A stretch of DNA of 64,000 bases from contig JABCTZ010000025.1 of the NCBI GenBank assembly GCA_018238155.1, positions 50,780 to 114,779 of the forward strand, read 5' to 3'. Source of the DNA: Candidatus Heimdallarchaeota archaeon (GTDB lineage: Archaea; Asgardarchaeota; Heimdallarchaeia; JABLTI01). Positions within the stretch are counted from its first letter, which is position 1; every line of letters starts with the position of its first letter. The notes under the pieces were generated by a model. It made no database searches. It was not told the DNA's origin and saw only the letters and a list, made by a program, of their open reading frames with translations. Both the position numbers and the translations under genes were made by a program. Shown here piece after piece: positions 50,277-59,447 of the stretch.

Positions 50277-52070
50277 TCACTTCCAATTATGCAATTTATA
50301 ATATTCTTCAACCATCTTCTCAATATCTACTACTGAACCTTTTGTAGGTCCTCGTTTTAATGGTTCTTTTAGAAATCGTTCAGGTAAGGTATCATCTTTT
50401 TTAGACATGCCAAACTTTTCGTTTAATTTCTTCTGTAAGTCAATTGACTCATTCATCACCTTTTGAAGATAAGATGGAGTATATTTAATACCAGTGCTAG
50501 TTTGCAAAAGAGAAGAGATATTGTCAAAATTCAATACATCCATACATAAACCGATGTTTTTACACATAGTTAGGCAATCAGTCAATAAGGCTATTTTCTC
50601 TGAATAGAAAACTAAAGCTGCTTTACCCTCTTCAGCTAAACGGTCTGCAGCTTTTTCTGTGCCAAATCTCTTTTTAGCTTCTGCTTTTCTATTTGTAAGC
50701 TCAAAAAACGGTTCTGCTCGTAGATGATCTCCACCTCGAGATGCTATAGCATAAGTAAGTCCGTAGGCTTTAATTCCACGAGGATCACCATTAATAATAT
50801 CTAACCCCTTAACATGTAGAACTAATTTTTGAGCTGCTTCACTAAAATCTTTAGATAATAAATAAGTACCATTAGCCAAACGATTTCCTATACCATCTCT
50901 GAAAGTTATTTGCTTAATTACTTCTCGAACTTTGTCATTGTCTCCCCACTTTAAATCAAGTCCATCTAAATCACTAGGTTGAATCAAACCTTTTTCTTGG
51001 CATTCCATTATCCAAGCAATCACTTCTGAAGTAGATATTGAATCAAGACCCATCTGATTTAACCAATGATTCATTTCAAGAGCAAAAGGAAGATGTTCAT
51101 TACCTATCTTTGAAGTAAAGCTACAGAGCGTTTCATATTCTGGTCCCTCCGCTTCTATATCTTCACAAATGTAATATCTTGAACAATGCAAATTACAATT
51201 GAAACATGCTTTATTTTTTACTTTGAAAGTTCTAGCTAATTTTTCTCCCGAAACTTGGTCAATATAATCACAAACACCATCTTGGAAATGATTTACAGGT
51301 AAGATTCCAAGACTATTCAAATCAGACATTAACATTGTTGTGCCCATTTGATATCGTTTACCATATTCATTATGATTCTGAATATCTTGTTCAATCTTCT
51401 TAACTTCAGCTAAAAATGCCAATGGTTCAGCAAATTCAATTGATTTTGTACCACGAACTGCAATTGCTTTAAGATTTTTAGAGCCCAATACCGCTCCCAT
51501 ACCAGTTCGTCCGTTGACACGATTCCCACTTGAAACTATTGTTGAATAGAGAACTTGATGCTCACCTGCAGAACCTATTGCTGCAACTTGAATTTGATAG
51601 TCACGGTGCTTTTTTCTTATGATACTTGTTGTTTCTACTATTGTTTTATCTTTTAGATGTGAACCATCACAAAATTCTACATCATCATTTGTAATAAGAA
51701 GATAAGATAATTGGTCAATTTTCCCAGTAATTATAATATGGTCGAATCCAGTTAATTTCATTTCAGGACCAAATGATCCGCCAGCAGCAGAATCACCAAG
51801 TATTCCGGTTAAGGGTGATTTCGCTGTGACAATAAAATAAGCAGAAGCAGGTAGAAGAGAACCAGTTAAAGGACCTATGCCAAAAATAATGATATTTTCT
51901 TCACCAAGAGGGTCACAATCAGGGTTTAGTTCATCAAATAATATTTTTGTATTTGCAGCTCTACCACCGATCAATGGTTTAATCCAGTTTGATCTAAGCT
52001 GTTCAATTGTAAATCGTTTGTTAGTGAGATCTACTCTTAAAATTCTTCCGCCGTATCCAAACTTAAGCAC
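50277..52070 (-). CDS. aor: Aldehyde ferredoxin oxidoreductase (tungstopterin enzyme)
   Basis: A 597-residue protein, the usual AOR size. N-terminal domain: YGGRILRVDLTNK, LIGGRAANTKILFDEL, GPLTGSLLPASAYFIVTAKSPLTGILGDSAAGGSFGPE. The 4Fe-4S ligands are C289, C292 and C296 (KACFNCNLHC), with the fourth in the C-terminal TDCLTMCKNIG. Enzymes of this family oxidise aldehydes or reduce acids with a W- or Mo-bis-pterin cofactor, passing electrons to ferredoxin. The downstream end is shorter than in Pyrococcus AOR but complete. Its start overlaps the ferredoxin gene by eight bases: a tightly coupled operon with the TIGR04076 gene first. Confidence 0.93.
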   Translation of the reverse strand: MLKFGYGGRILRVDLTNKRFTIEQLRSNWIKPLIGGRAANTKILFDELNPDCDPLGEENIIIFGIGPLTGSLLPASAYFIVTAKSPLTGILGDSAAGGSFGPEMKLTGFDHIIITGKIDQLSYLLITNDDVEFCDGSHLKDKTIVETTSIIRKKHRDYQIQVAAIGSAGEHQVLYSTIVSSGNRVNGRTGMGAVLGSKNLKAIAVRGTKSIEFAEPLAFLAEVKKIEQDIQNHNEYGKRYQMGTTMLMSDLNSLGILPVNHFQDGVCDYIDQVSGEKLARTFKVKNKACFNCNLHCSRYYICEDIEAEGPEYETLCSFTSKIGNEHLPFALEMNHWLNQMGLDSISTSEVIAWIMECQEKGLIQPSDLDGLDLKWGDNDKVREVIKQITFRDGIGNRLANGTYLLSKDFSEAAQKLVLHVKGLDIINGDPRGIKAYGLTYAIASRGGDHLRAEPFFELTNRKAEAKKRFGTEKAADRLAEEGKAALVFYSEKIALLTDCLTMCKNIGLCMDVLNFDNISSLLQTSTGIKYTPSYLQKVMNESIDLQKKLNEKFGMSKKDDTLPERFLKEPLKRGPTKGSVVDIEKMVEEYYKLHNWK

Positions 52071-52578
52071 GATTTCCCCTCCAAATCTTTTGGATAACCT
52101 GCCCGAGTTTCAGAACATAATTATATCGTTTCTCACTTGGTGTTTTCTTTTTTGATTCATTTTTATAATCAGCTAACGAAATGTGATCACTATTTGGTTG
52201 AAAAGTAATCGCTCCTTCAGTACAAGCAAGAATACATTTTGGATCTCCACCACATAAATCACAAACATAAACAATATCATTGAATATTTCTATTGCACCA
52301 ATGGGACAGTTCGTTTCACAAGCACCACACAGAGTGCAATTTGTTGGAGAAATCACAACCTGACCTAAAGAACCAATGACGATAGCATTTGATGGACAAT
52401 TTAAGCAAAACCTTTCTCTACATTGTTGACAAACAACAGGACAATCAATACCAGTTTCATAAATATTCAAAACTTTTATTCGAGCAAGATGATTATTTAC
52501 TTTGCCAGAATGATAAAATGAGCAAACAGTTTCGCATCGTTTGCAACCTGTACATTTAGAAATGTCTATTTCAATCAT
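52063..52578 (-). CDS. Polyferredoxin electron-transfer subunit
   Basis: A 171-residue protein starting at ATG 52578 (MIEIDISKCTGCKRCETVC) after GGTGGATAAG; the frame is open further up only with a TTG. Four cysteine groups are seen: CTGCKRCETVC, CPVVCQQCRERFCLNCP, CTLCGACETNCP and CDLCGGDPKCILAC, as in DmsB/HycB-type subunits with several 4Fe-4S clusters. It overlaps the AOR start by eight bases and so is its dedicated electron partner, like the small subunits seen with other AOR-family enzymes. Cytoplasmic. Confidence 0.9.
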   Translation of the reverse strand: MIEIDISKCTGCKRCETVCSFYHSGKVNNHLARIKVLNIYETGIDCPVVCQQCRERFCLNCPSNAIVIGSLGQVVISPTNCTLCGACETNCPIGAIEIFNDIVYVCDLCGGDPKCILACTEGAITFQPNSDHISLADYKNESKKKTPSEKRYNYVLKLGQVIQKIWRGNRA

Positions 52579-52620
52579 ATTTCTTATCCACCAAACTAAT
52601 TCTGTATTCAAGTGTTCATT

Positions 52621-52893
52621 TTAATCAATCAATTCCAAACGATAAAGTACTTTTCCTTTTGGATCAGGACAAGAGAAATGTTTCACTGAAGAAACCCAAT
52701 GATCTGCAAGTAATTTCTTCTTTGTCAAGAAGATTGGAAAAACAGGCATCATAGATTGTAATGCCCAAATGCAAATATGTTTCCCCTCAGGAATAATTAG
52801 CTTTGAATCTTCCACAAAGAAACAATCTCCAACTAGCATAGGAAGATTGCAGTACCCATCAATCTGTTCAACTGTGACTTTTATTTTACCCAA
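52621..52893 (-). CDS. TIGR04076 family protein in AOR operon
   Basis: A 90-residue protein: KIKVTVEQIDGYCNLPMLVGDCFFVEDSKLIIPEGKHICIWALQSM...FSCPDPKGKVLYRLELID. The pattern (beta strand, G-D-x-F, PEG-x-x-C-x-W-A, C-P-D-P) places it in the TIGR04076 family, with two other members at 18498 and 18831. First gene of the AOR operon; its stop lies 42 bases before the ferredoxin start. This context suggests an accessory role in an anaerobic redox enzyme, possibly binding metal through its cysteines. That is inference. Confidence 0.75.
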   Translation of the reverse strand: MGKIKVTVEQIDGYCNLPMLVGDCFFVEDSKLIIPEGKHICIWALQSMMPVFPIFLTKKKLLADHWVSSVKHFSCPDPKGKVLYRLELID

Positions 52894-53050
52894 AATGAAA
52901 TCTCCAATTATAAAAGAATATCAATATTTAATATCATTTCCACTATTCTTTGTTAGAATATCTAATTTGCAGAGTAGAGGTTTAAGTAAAAATGCTTATA
53001 TTAATACTCTGAAACTGTTCCTTATTATATTTATTAGGTAGGTAAATCTA

Positions 53051-53611
53051 ATGGCTAAAAATAGCAATCAGTTAATTCTTGCATTAGGCTTTACAATTCT
53101 AAGTGTGCTCGGAATTATCCTTATGATGACGACACCATTCTTAGCAATAAATAATGCAAGTGATCAATATTTCCGGATATTTTTTGACGGAGATACAAAA
53201 TGGCGAATAGGAAATTTTAGTTTTACTGGAGAAGACTCTAATTTTCCTGAAGTAATACCAATTTTGACTTTAATTGGTATCATAATGACTATTTTAGGTT
53301 CAGCTTATATGACTGCATTAGCAATAGCTGATAAGAATTGCTTTGTTAGCAATCGTAAAGCACCAGGACCAATTACAGGTTTATTCTCTGTTTTAGGTGG
53401 AATATTAGGTTTTATTGGAATGATGATTTTCCTTGCTTACGGAATCGATAAAATAGAATCAAATAGTGATTATGGTTTTGGTTTAGGTTTTATTTTTGGA
53501 TTAATAGTTTTTGTAATTTTCATTCTATTTGGGGCGTATTTACTAATATTGGCCCTTCAGAATAAAGATAAAAAAAGGAAACGAGCAAAGAAAAAAGGTA
53601 AGAAAAAATAA
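53051..53611 (+). CDS. Four-helix membrane protein
   Basis: A 186-residue protein with four membrane helices (about 10-30, 70-90, 110-130, 140-165), an extracellular loop after the first (NNASDQYFRIFFDGDTKWRIGNFSF), and a very basic cytosolic end (KDKKRKRAKKKGKKK). The plan resembles four-TM tetraspan or claudin-like archaeal proteins of unknown role. Not recognised. Divergent from the AOR operon and followed by a hairpin terminator (53631-53652). Confidence 0.65.
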   Translation: MAKNSNQLILALGFTILSVLGIILMMTTPFLAINNASDQYFRIFFDGDTKWRIGNFSFTGEDSNFPEVIPILTLIGIIMTILGSAYMTALAIADKNCFVSNRKAPGPITGLFSVLGGILGFIGMMIFLAYGIDKIESNSDYGFGLGFIFGLIVFVIFILFGAYLLILALQNKDKKRKRAKKKGKKK

Positions 53612-53630
53612 TCCAAAAAAAAGTCAAAAA

Positions 53631-53652
53631 AAGAAGAGATTTAATTCTTCTT
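53631..53652 (+). terminator. Terminator of four-helix protein gene
   Basis: AAGAAGA-GATTTAAT-TCTTCTT, a seven-base stem, followed by CTTTCTGTTTATT. The remaining bases to 53882 show no gene. Confidence 0.5.
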
Positions 53653-53882
53653 CTTTCTGTTTATTATGTTTATAATACATATAAATTAACACTTTGAATA
53701 TTGAATTCAAATTTAATAATTTAAACAATAATTACAAAAATAAAAAACGTTTCCTAAAAAGAAAGACAAATAGTAAATTGTCTCAAAGAAGAATTATTTT
53801 TTCAGAAAATCAAAGCATTACTTCAGAAAAAATTGATGAAGCAAAAGCTGCCTGCAAGTGAGAGTGCTTTTGCTAATAATAA

Positions 53883-54950
53883 TCATTGTTTCTTTTTATA
53901 GTTCAGAAGTTTTGTAATCAAAAGAGCAATGGTAAATACTAATCCTAAACCAAAAATAGTACTAAAAATTGGCAGAGGAATAGAGTAAGATGGTGTTGGG
54001 TATGGAGTTGGTGTTGTGTGAGTATAAGGATAATTTGGATCATCCCATCCTGCTAGTGTTGCCCATAGCCACCATGCAGCATAAGCTTTTTGATTTGCAT
54101 TTACAGGCTCACTATGAGCTGAAGAACAATCATACCACTCACCAGGATTAGCATCTTGCCATTCTGTTGCCCAATTGGAATCTCTAGTTGAATCGTTATT
54201 TGAGTCATAAGAACAGACATCATTAACTATTTTATCACCAAAATAATTGCCATCCAGATCGTAAGATTCAATATCAGCAAAATCGAAGAGAACTTTATTA
54301 TTTGCTGCACAGAAATCTCTAATTTGTTCATTTCTTACGTGTAAATTACCTTCAAGGCCACCACCATTTGTATGACCGGTCATATAAACAAAATCTATAG
54401 CTGGATAATCCGATTCTAAACCAGACATTAATGCAAGATAAGTATCAATATCGCTCTCATCAGCACCTCCAACTTGACCACACCAAGACCACATAACAAC
54501 ATTGACATCAGAATTACTTGATTGCTCCAAATAACCTCTAGTACGAGATGCCCAAGTCGTGAAATCAGGGTTTCCTAAATCACCTGAAACAAAATAATCA
54601 TCTATATCAAGTGCTCCATCCGTTCCACCTTCATTCCAATCATATAATCCTTCCGTACCACCTTTGCTTTCTTTAAAAGCTGGCAAACCAAGCATACCTG
54701 TAGTAATTTGACTGCCATGTGATGTGTGTCCATAAGCGACATGTAAACTGTTTTTTGCAGCAATAATTGCTGAATCTGAAATAAGATTATCTTGAACCAC
54801 ATTCATAATTAAATGATCTGCGAAGATCCTCTCATCGTGACTCTCCAGATTTGAGATCTGGGATTTATTCTTTCCAGATACAGAAATAAAAGTGCAAAAT
54901 AAAGTGGATATTACAATTATTGTTAATATTCTATTTATTGAAAATTTCAT
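53883..54950 (-). CDS. Secreted anchored protein, SGNH-hydrolase-like
   Basis: A 355-residue protein. It has a signal segment (ILTIIVISTLFCTFISVSG) and, after a P/T-rich stretch (TPTPYPTPSYS), one C-terminal membrane helix and KKKQ. The core reads LHVAYGHTSHGSQITTG, VVMWSWCGQVGGA, IDFVYMTGHTNGGG, VLFDFADIESYD, and ends SSAHSEPVNANQKAYAAWWLWATLAGW. The G-H/S-x-G, WCG and late D..H pattern resembles SGNH-type esterases acting outside the cell, but the exact triad is not settled. The substrate may be surface polysaccharide (inference). Monocistronic. Confidence 0.55.
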   Translation of the reverse strand: MKFSINRILTIIVISTLFCTFISVSGKNKSQISNLESHDERIFADHLIMNVVQDNLISDSAIIAAKNSLHVAYGHTSHGSQITTGMLGLPAFKESKGGTEGLYDWNEGGTDGALDIDDYFVSGDLGNPDFTTWASRTRGYLEQSSNSDVNVVMWSWCGQVGGADESDIDTYLALMSGLESDYPAIDFVYMTGHTNGGGLEGNLHVRNEQIRDFCAANNKVLFDFADIESYDLDGNYFGDKIVNDVCSYDSNNDSTRDSNWATEWQDANPGEWYDCSSAHSEPVNANQKAYAAWWLWATLAGWDDPNYPYTHTTPTPYPTPSYSIPLPIFSTIFGLGLVFTIALLITKLLNYKKKQ

Positions 54951-55170
54951 TGTTTTCCCTCAAGTCTATTACTATATTATTCTCAAAGACAGTCTTTTCT
55001 TTAAAATGTTGCCAATAATTGTCACCAATATTTTTATGAATGATTTCTTCCCAAAAAAGAATTATTATGATTTATTGACAAAAGCTTTTTACTTGAAAAG
55101 AAATTTGTTTGGTAATATTCTTTAAAAGAAGCAATATACACAACGAAATTGCTAGGATGATTGAAAGAAA

Positions 55171-56196
55171 ATGAAACAGGCTTTTATAACAGGAGCAAAT
55201 GGATTCATAGGTAGCTTTCTTACTAAGCATTTAGCTGAACAAGGAATACAAACAACAGCTTTTATTCTCAAAGGAACAGATTGTAATTTGCTTCGCATTA
55301 TCTACCCTTCATTAACAAATGTAACAATTATTGAAGGAAACATTCTGGATGAAAAATCTCTAAATGAATTAGTTAAAGGAAAGGATTACATTATTCATTT
55401 AGCAGGAGTAGTTCTAGGTTATAATCAAAAGGATTTTGATCGAATAAATGTTAAAGGGACAGAAAATATCCTGAATGCATGTATTATATCTAATCCAGAT
55501 ATTGAACGAATAGTGCTAACATCCTCAAGTGCAGCAGGAGGATTTGGCACCCGCGATAAACCTTTGACAGAGAATCTAAAGCCAAGCCCAATGCAAAATG
55601 ATTTTTATGGTATTTCAAAATATAAAATGGAACAAATAGCTGAAACTTATAAGAATAGACTACCAATCGCAATTATTCGACCTTGTGCTGTAATTGGCCC
55701 TGGAAATCAAATTGTGCAAAATAATTATCCACTAATTAAAATGGGGTTCAAAATTCGTTTTCTTGGACATAATCGACCTGCTAGTGCAATCCATGTTGAA
55801 GATTTGATAAATGGCTTTTACCTTTGTTTGAAAAAACCTGAAGCTATAGGAGAAGTATTTTATTTTAGTGCAGATGGAATGACAAATTTATCTGAGTATC
55901 AAGAAATCATTAGTTATACAATTACAAATCGTAAATATGGAACGTTGATTACTATACCCGTTCCTCATTTTCTCATGAAAGCTATTGCAATATTATTGGA
56001 AGAAATTCATCGGATAAGTAAAAAATCTGCACCATTTCTAAATCAGGCAAAAGTAATCGGAATTTTTGCTCCCGGACAAGTAGTTAATTCCAATAAAGCT
56101 AAGAAGCTTCTAGGTTGGAAGCCTAAATATACAATTACTCAAAGCATTATTTTAGAAGCAAAATGGTTTATTGAGCAAGGTTGGATAGAGAAGTGA
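55171..56196 (+). CDS. NAD-dependent epimerase/dehydratase (extended SDR) 1
   Basis: A 341-residue extended SDR: FITGANGFIGSFLTKHL nucleotide loop, VVLGYNQKDFDRINVKGTENIL, SSSAAGG for the catalytic serine/threonine, and YGISKYKME for the Y-x-x-x-K pair. The C-terminal half (IRFLGHNRPASAIHVEDLINGFYLC, LLGWKPKYTI) resembles 3-beta-hydroxysteroid dehydrogenase/dihydroflavonol reductase-like members rather than UDP-sugar epimerases. It overlaps the CPBP gene by four bases (GTGA) and is followed by a second family member, so the three form one operon, possibly for lipid or isoprenoid modification (inference). Confidence 0.9.
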   Translation: MKQAFITGANGFIGSFLTKHLAEQGIQTTAFILKGTDCNLLRIIYPSLTNVTIIEGNILDEKSLNELVKGKDYIIHLAGVVLGYNQKDFDRINVKGTENILNACIISNPDIERIVLTSSSAAGGFGTRDKPLTENLKPSPMQNDFYGISKYKMEQIAETYKNRLPIAIIRPCAVIGPGNQIVQNNYPLIKMGFKIRFLGHNRPASAIHVEDLINGFYLCLKKPEAIGEVFYFSADGMTNLSEYQEIISYTITNRKYGTLITIPVPHFLMKAIAILLEEIHRISKKSAPFLNQAKVIGIFAPGQVVNSNKAKKLLGWKPKYTITQSIILEAKWFIEQGWIEK

Positions 56197-56939
56197 CTGA
56201 ACAAGTCTTAGAAACCAAAATTGAGAAACTTATTAGTACTACTGTTCCGGCAAAGGATCTTCTTCTGCTAAGCATACCAATCAGCATTCTTTTCGCAATA
56301 ACCGGTATGGATTTCATCGGTTTTTTTATTTATCTAGGAATAAGAACTTCCAGCACAGAGATTTACACAAGGAGTCTGCTCAATGTATTATTAATTGGAT
56401 TTCTATTAACAACAATTGTTCTCTTTGTAGTACCTTTTTTAATCAATAATTTCCGGTGGAAAAAACCTTTGGCTTATTTTGGCACACAAAAAGGTAATTG
56501 GAAAATTGGTTTGATAGTAGTCGGTATTGTTATTTTATTCATGCCACTTTTATATTTCAATTCACAAGAACAAATAATGATTAACACTTATCCATTAACT
56601 AAGAATGTTGTATTCTCCTGGCCAATTTTTGTTCTCTATGAATTGGCATACATAATTTTTTATTATTTACCATACGAATTCTACTTTAGAGGGGTATTAC
56701 AATTAGGGTTGAGTAAGACAAAGAAAAAATGGCAAAGTATTCTGTTTGTTACTATTCTTACAACAGTACTTCATCTTACGAAACCATGGTCAGAAATAGT
56801 AGCCGCATTGATTGCTGGTATATTATTTGGTATTTTAGCAGAAAAAACAGATTCTTGGATATATGTTTTCTTCATTCATATTACAGCAGGAGTACTTACA
56901 GATACGTTTTGTACATTAGGTTATTTAGGGGTGCTTTAA
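56193..56939 (+). CDS. CPBP-family intramembrane protease-like protein
   Basis: About 248 residues, six to eight membrane helices. GTG 56193 overlaps the preceding stop (GTGA), which is preferred to TTG 56181. The CPBP (Rce1-like) motif 1, normally E-E-x-x-x-R, appears as YEFYFRG, with the first glutamate replaced by tyrosine. Motif 2 is TTVLHLTKPWSE with its histidine kept, and the later FIHITAGVLTD keeps H. Active CPBP proteins cleave prenylated or membrane proteins. The lost glutamate makes activity doubtful, so it may be a non-catalytic member. It lies between two epimerase-like genes, with three bases to the next. Confidence 0.78.
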   Translation: MTEQVLETKIEKLISTTVPAKDLLLLSIPISILFAITGMDFIGFFIYLGIRTSSTEIYTRSLLNVLLIGFLLTTIVLFVVPFLINNFRWKKPLAYFGTQKGNWKIGLIVVGIVILFMPLLYFNSQEQIMINTYPLTKNVVFSWPIFVLYELAYIIFYYLPYEFYFRGVLQLGLSKTKKKWQSILFVTILTTVLHLTKPWSEIVAALIAGILFGILAEKTDSWIYVFFIHITAGVLTDTFCTLGYLGVL

Positions 56940-56942
56940 ATC

Positions 56943-57983
56943 GTGGTAAAATCAACGCCAAAAAAAACTACTCGAGTATTAATCACAGGTGCAAATGGTT
57001 TTGTTGGTAGCAATTTAACCGAATATCTAAGTCTGGATCCGACACTAGAAGTTTTTGCTATGGTTCGTTCAAAGGATACCACAAGATTTCTGAAAGATTT
57101 GCAATATAAAGAAAGCTCATCTGAAAAAATGTTTGAAATGGTTGAAGCCAATTTGAATGATGAAGAATCTATTATTGAAGTTTGTAAAAATATTGATATT
57201 ATTGTTCATTTAGCAGGATTAGTTAGTGACTGGGGTAATAAAGAACAATTTTGGGCTATGAATGTGGAAGGAACAAAAAAAATACTTGTTGGAGCTAGCA
57301 AAACAAAAGTTAAGAGAGTGCTCTTTTTAAGCTCATTAACTGTGCACGGATTAAATGGTCATACATTTGCAACTGAAGACGCATCTCGAGATGTGAAGGG
57401 ATTTGTATATGCAATAACTAAAAAAATAAGTGAAGATTTACTTTTCGAATGGACAACAAATAACTCAGATGTAGATGGAGCTGTAATCCGACCTGGATAC
57501 ATTATCTATGGACCATATGACAAAAATTCTTACGTCAAAGCTCTAGATCAAATGACTAAAGGAAGATTTGCACTGATCAATGGTGGAAGACGATTAATAT
57601 CCTATGTTTATGTTGAAAATCTTTGTTATGGAATTAGTCAATTAATTAAAGCAGAAAGGATTAATGCAGCCTATAATATCCTTGATGGAAACATGACTTG
57701 GAAGGAATGGATAGCTATCTGGGAGAAAGCAATCAATAGGAAAATATGGTTAATTCGTACTCCATACCTCCTTTTAGTTCCAATAACCGCTTTTTTGGTT
57801 GGGATTTACAAATTATTCCGAATTAAGAAATCACCACCATTGAACTTTTACCGAATTAAGGTTATGCGGAGAGATTTAGCTTTTGTAAATAAGAGGATTA
57901 GTACCGAGATAGGTTACGCACCACCTATAAAATTAGAAGAAGGAATTAGGAAAACTTTGGCTTATTACTATAATAAAAAATAA
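56943..57983 (+). CDS. NAD-dependent epimerase/dehydratase (extended SDR) 2
   Basis: A 346-residue extended SDR: VLITGANGFVGSNLTEYL, IIVHLAGLVSDWG, LFLSSLTVHGLNG, YAITKKISEDL and IRPGYIIYGPYD. A hydrophobic stretch about residues 275-295 (TPYLLLVPITAFLVGIYKLF) suggests membrane contact, as in 3-beta-HSD-like enzymes. It is a paralogue of the 55171 gene. The start is GTG 56943, three bases after the CPBP stop. Last gene of the operon. Confidence 0.9.
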   Translation: MVKSTPKKTTRVLITGANGFVGSNLTEYLSLDPTLEVFAMVRSKDTTRFLKDLQYKESSSEKMFEMVEANLNDEESIIEVCKNIDIIVHLAGLVSDWGNKEQFWAMNVEGTKKILVGASKTKVKRVLFLSSLTVHGLNGHTFATEDASRDVKGFVYAITKKISEDLLFEWTTNNSDVDGAVIRPGYIIYGPYDKNSYVKALDQMTKGRFALINGGRRLISYVYVENLCYGISQLIKAERINAAYNILDGNMTWKEWIAIWEKAINRKIWLIRTPYLLLVPITAFLVGIYKLFRIKKSPPLNFYRIKVMRRDLAFVNKRISTEIGYAPPIKLEEGIRKTLAYYYNKK

Positions 57984-58137
57984 TGCTAGATTTCAAATAT
58001 TTTTCTAAACTTTTATTTTTATGGTAAATAGAAATCGATGTTATGTTCAACGATGTTTGACTTACATGATAAAATTCGTTTCTCTTCCTGTATCTAAAAG
58101 AAAATAATCTAAATACCGTTGATCTAGAGAGTACTTG

Positions 58138-58703
58138 GTGAATCATTTGAAAAAAAATTGTCTGGTATTTTTTCAATCCTATCTTTGATGTTTCTACTAT
58201 TTCTAGTAATTTCTAGCTCAAAAGCGTTTGCTACAAGACCTCCAAATACCTTAAACGAAATACATGCAATCAGTGAGTTTCAATATACTGAGATTAAAAT
58301 TTCAAAAGGAGGGGAACATTCCTTTGGTTTGGGTGAAGAAATCGCAAAGATAAATCAAACTGCGTTTTATCTCAATATCACCGTCCTTGCAAAATCAAAT
58401 GGTACAGTTTTCTTTTACCCAAAATACTTTGACTTTAACCCCAGACCAGGATCTTTCATTCTTGGACCAAGAGAATCAAAAGCTGAAAATTATACTTGGT
58501 TAGGAACTTCCCCTGATGATGAAAGGGCAAATTTGAAGTTTGTTATGACAGTTCTTACTGGAACAAATGCTACAATTAGAATAGAATATGCATTCTTAAG
58601 GAGGTTAACAGCCTCGAATCCGGGTTTTGTGTATTTATCTTGTTTAATTGTTATTGTGGCTATGGTTCTTTGGAAAAAAGTTTTAACGAAAACGCGGGAA
58701 TGA
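58138..58703 (+). CDS. Small secreted, C-terminally anchored protein (start frame broken by A8)
   Basis: The main frame from TTG 58158 gives 181 residues: signal segment (LSGIFSILSLMFLLFLVISSS), a beta domain (YTEIKISKGGEHSFGLGEEI, FYPKYFDFNPRPGSFILGPRESKAENYTW), and a C-terminal membrane helix (FVYLSCLIVIVAMVLWKKV). A more natural start, GTG 58138 reading MNHLKKK and then LSGIF, needs nine A in the run at 58150-58157, where eight are present. It is thus a one-base break at the start or a TTG-initiated gene. The beta domain was not recognised. Confidence 0.5.
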
Positions 58704-58839
58704 TATTATTCTCCCTAGAGATAGGAAGTACATTATTGCAAAAAAGTAAATCTACTAATGTGCCACAACATAGTCAATCTAACAGAACTTTACAAGTACT
58801 GCAGTTGATGGAATTTTAAATATTGAAGAAATATTAAAT

Positions 58840-59376
58840 TCACTTAATTGTGCCATTCTCATTAAATTTAACAAATAATTTGAACTTGTCAGTAATAATT
58901 TCAGGTGCTTTTTGATAATCTTTGTAAGGAAAACCCCAATTAACACCTAAATCGTCATCATAATCATCATATAAGCCCATTTGTACTTCAGGTAATAATC
59001 TAATTTCTTCCAATATAAATGAAGTAAAATTGAAAGATGTAGGAGTTTCGCCAACACTTGAAATATAGAGATTATATGTTGGTCCGAGATTCTCAATTCC
59101 AGCTTCAACTTGAAGTCGATGGATCTTACGTTGTTTATCATAAACCCAATGTGTGAGTAATTGTTTGAGATGTTTATCTATGTGCAGAGATCCTTTTTTC
59201 AGTTGCTCAAAGAGATTAAAAATAACAGCCGTTTTTAAAACGAGAGGTTCAATTTTAACAATATAAATTGCTTTTCCATCTTCATCAAACCATAAACCAC
59301 AAAACTCTTCTGGAAATCTAGTCATGAACAAACACATCTTAATGACGACAAAATTCACTTTCTTACTATTTTTCAT
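58840..59376 (-). CDS. Hypothetical protein (178 aa)
   Basis: Not recognised. Soluble, acidic in the C-terminal part (GLYDDYDDDLGVNWGFPYKDY). The N-terminal half has FCGLWFDEDGKAIYIVKIEPLVLKTAVIFNLFEQLKKGSLHIDKHL. A later ATG (59325) would start at MTRFPEEFC and is possible. There is no signal, metal site or repeat. Convergent with the 58138 gene and divergent from the large surface protein downstream. Confidence 0.5.
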   Translation of the reverse strand: MKNSKKVNFVVIKMCLFMTRFPEEFCGLWFDEDGKAIYIVKIEPLVLKTAVIFNLFEQLKKGSLHIDKHLKQLLTHWVYDKQRKIHRLQVEAGIENLGPTYNLYISSVGETPTSFNFTSFILEEIRLLPEVQMGLYDDYDDDLGVNWGFPYKDYQKAPEIITDKFKLFVKFNENGTIK

Positions 59377-59447
59377 ATTACAATAACATCACTTAAAAAT
59401 TATAACGTGAATATTGACGTTATAGACAATTTAGATGGTGAAAAAAA

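Noticed and set aside
50210..50323. N-terminal extension (MRRWLKNIINCIIG...) of the small 49991 gene
   Set aside because: It overlaps the 3' end of the AOR gene on the same strand in another frame and looks like non-coding translation.
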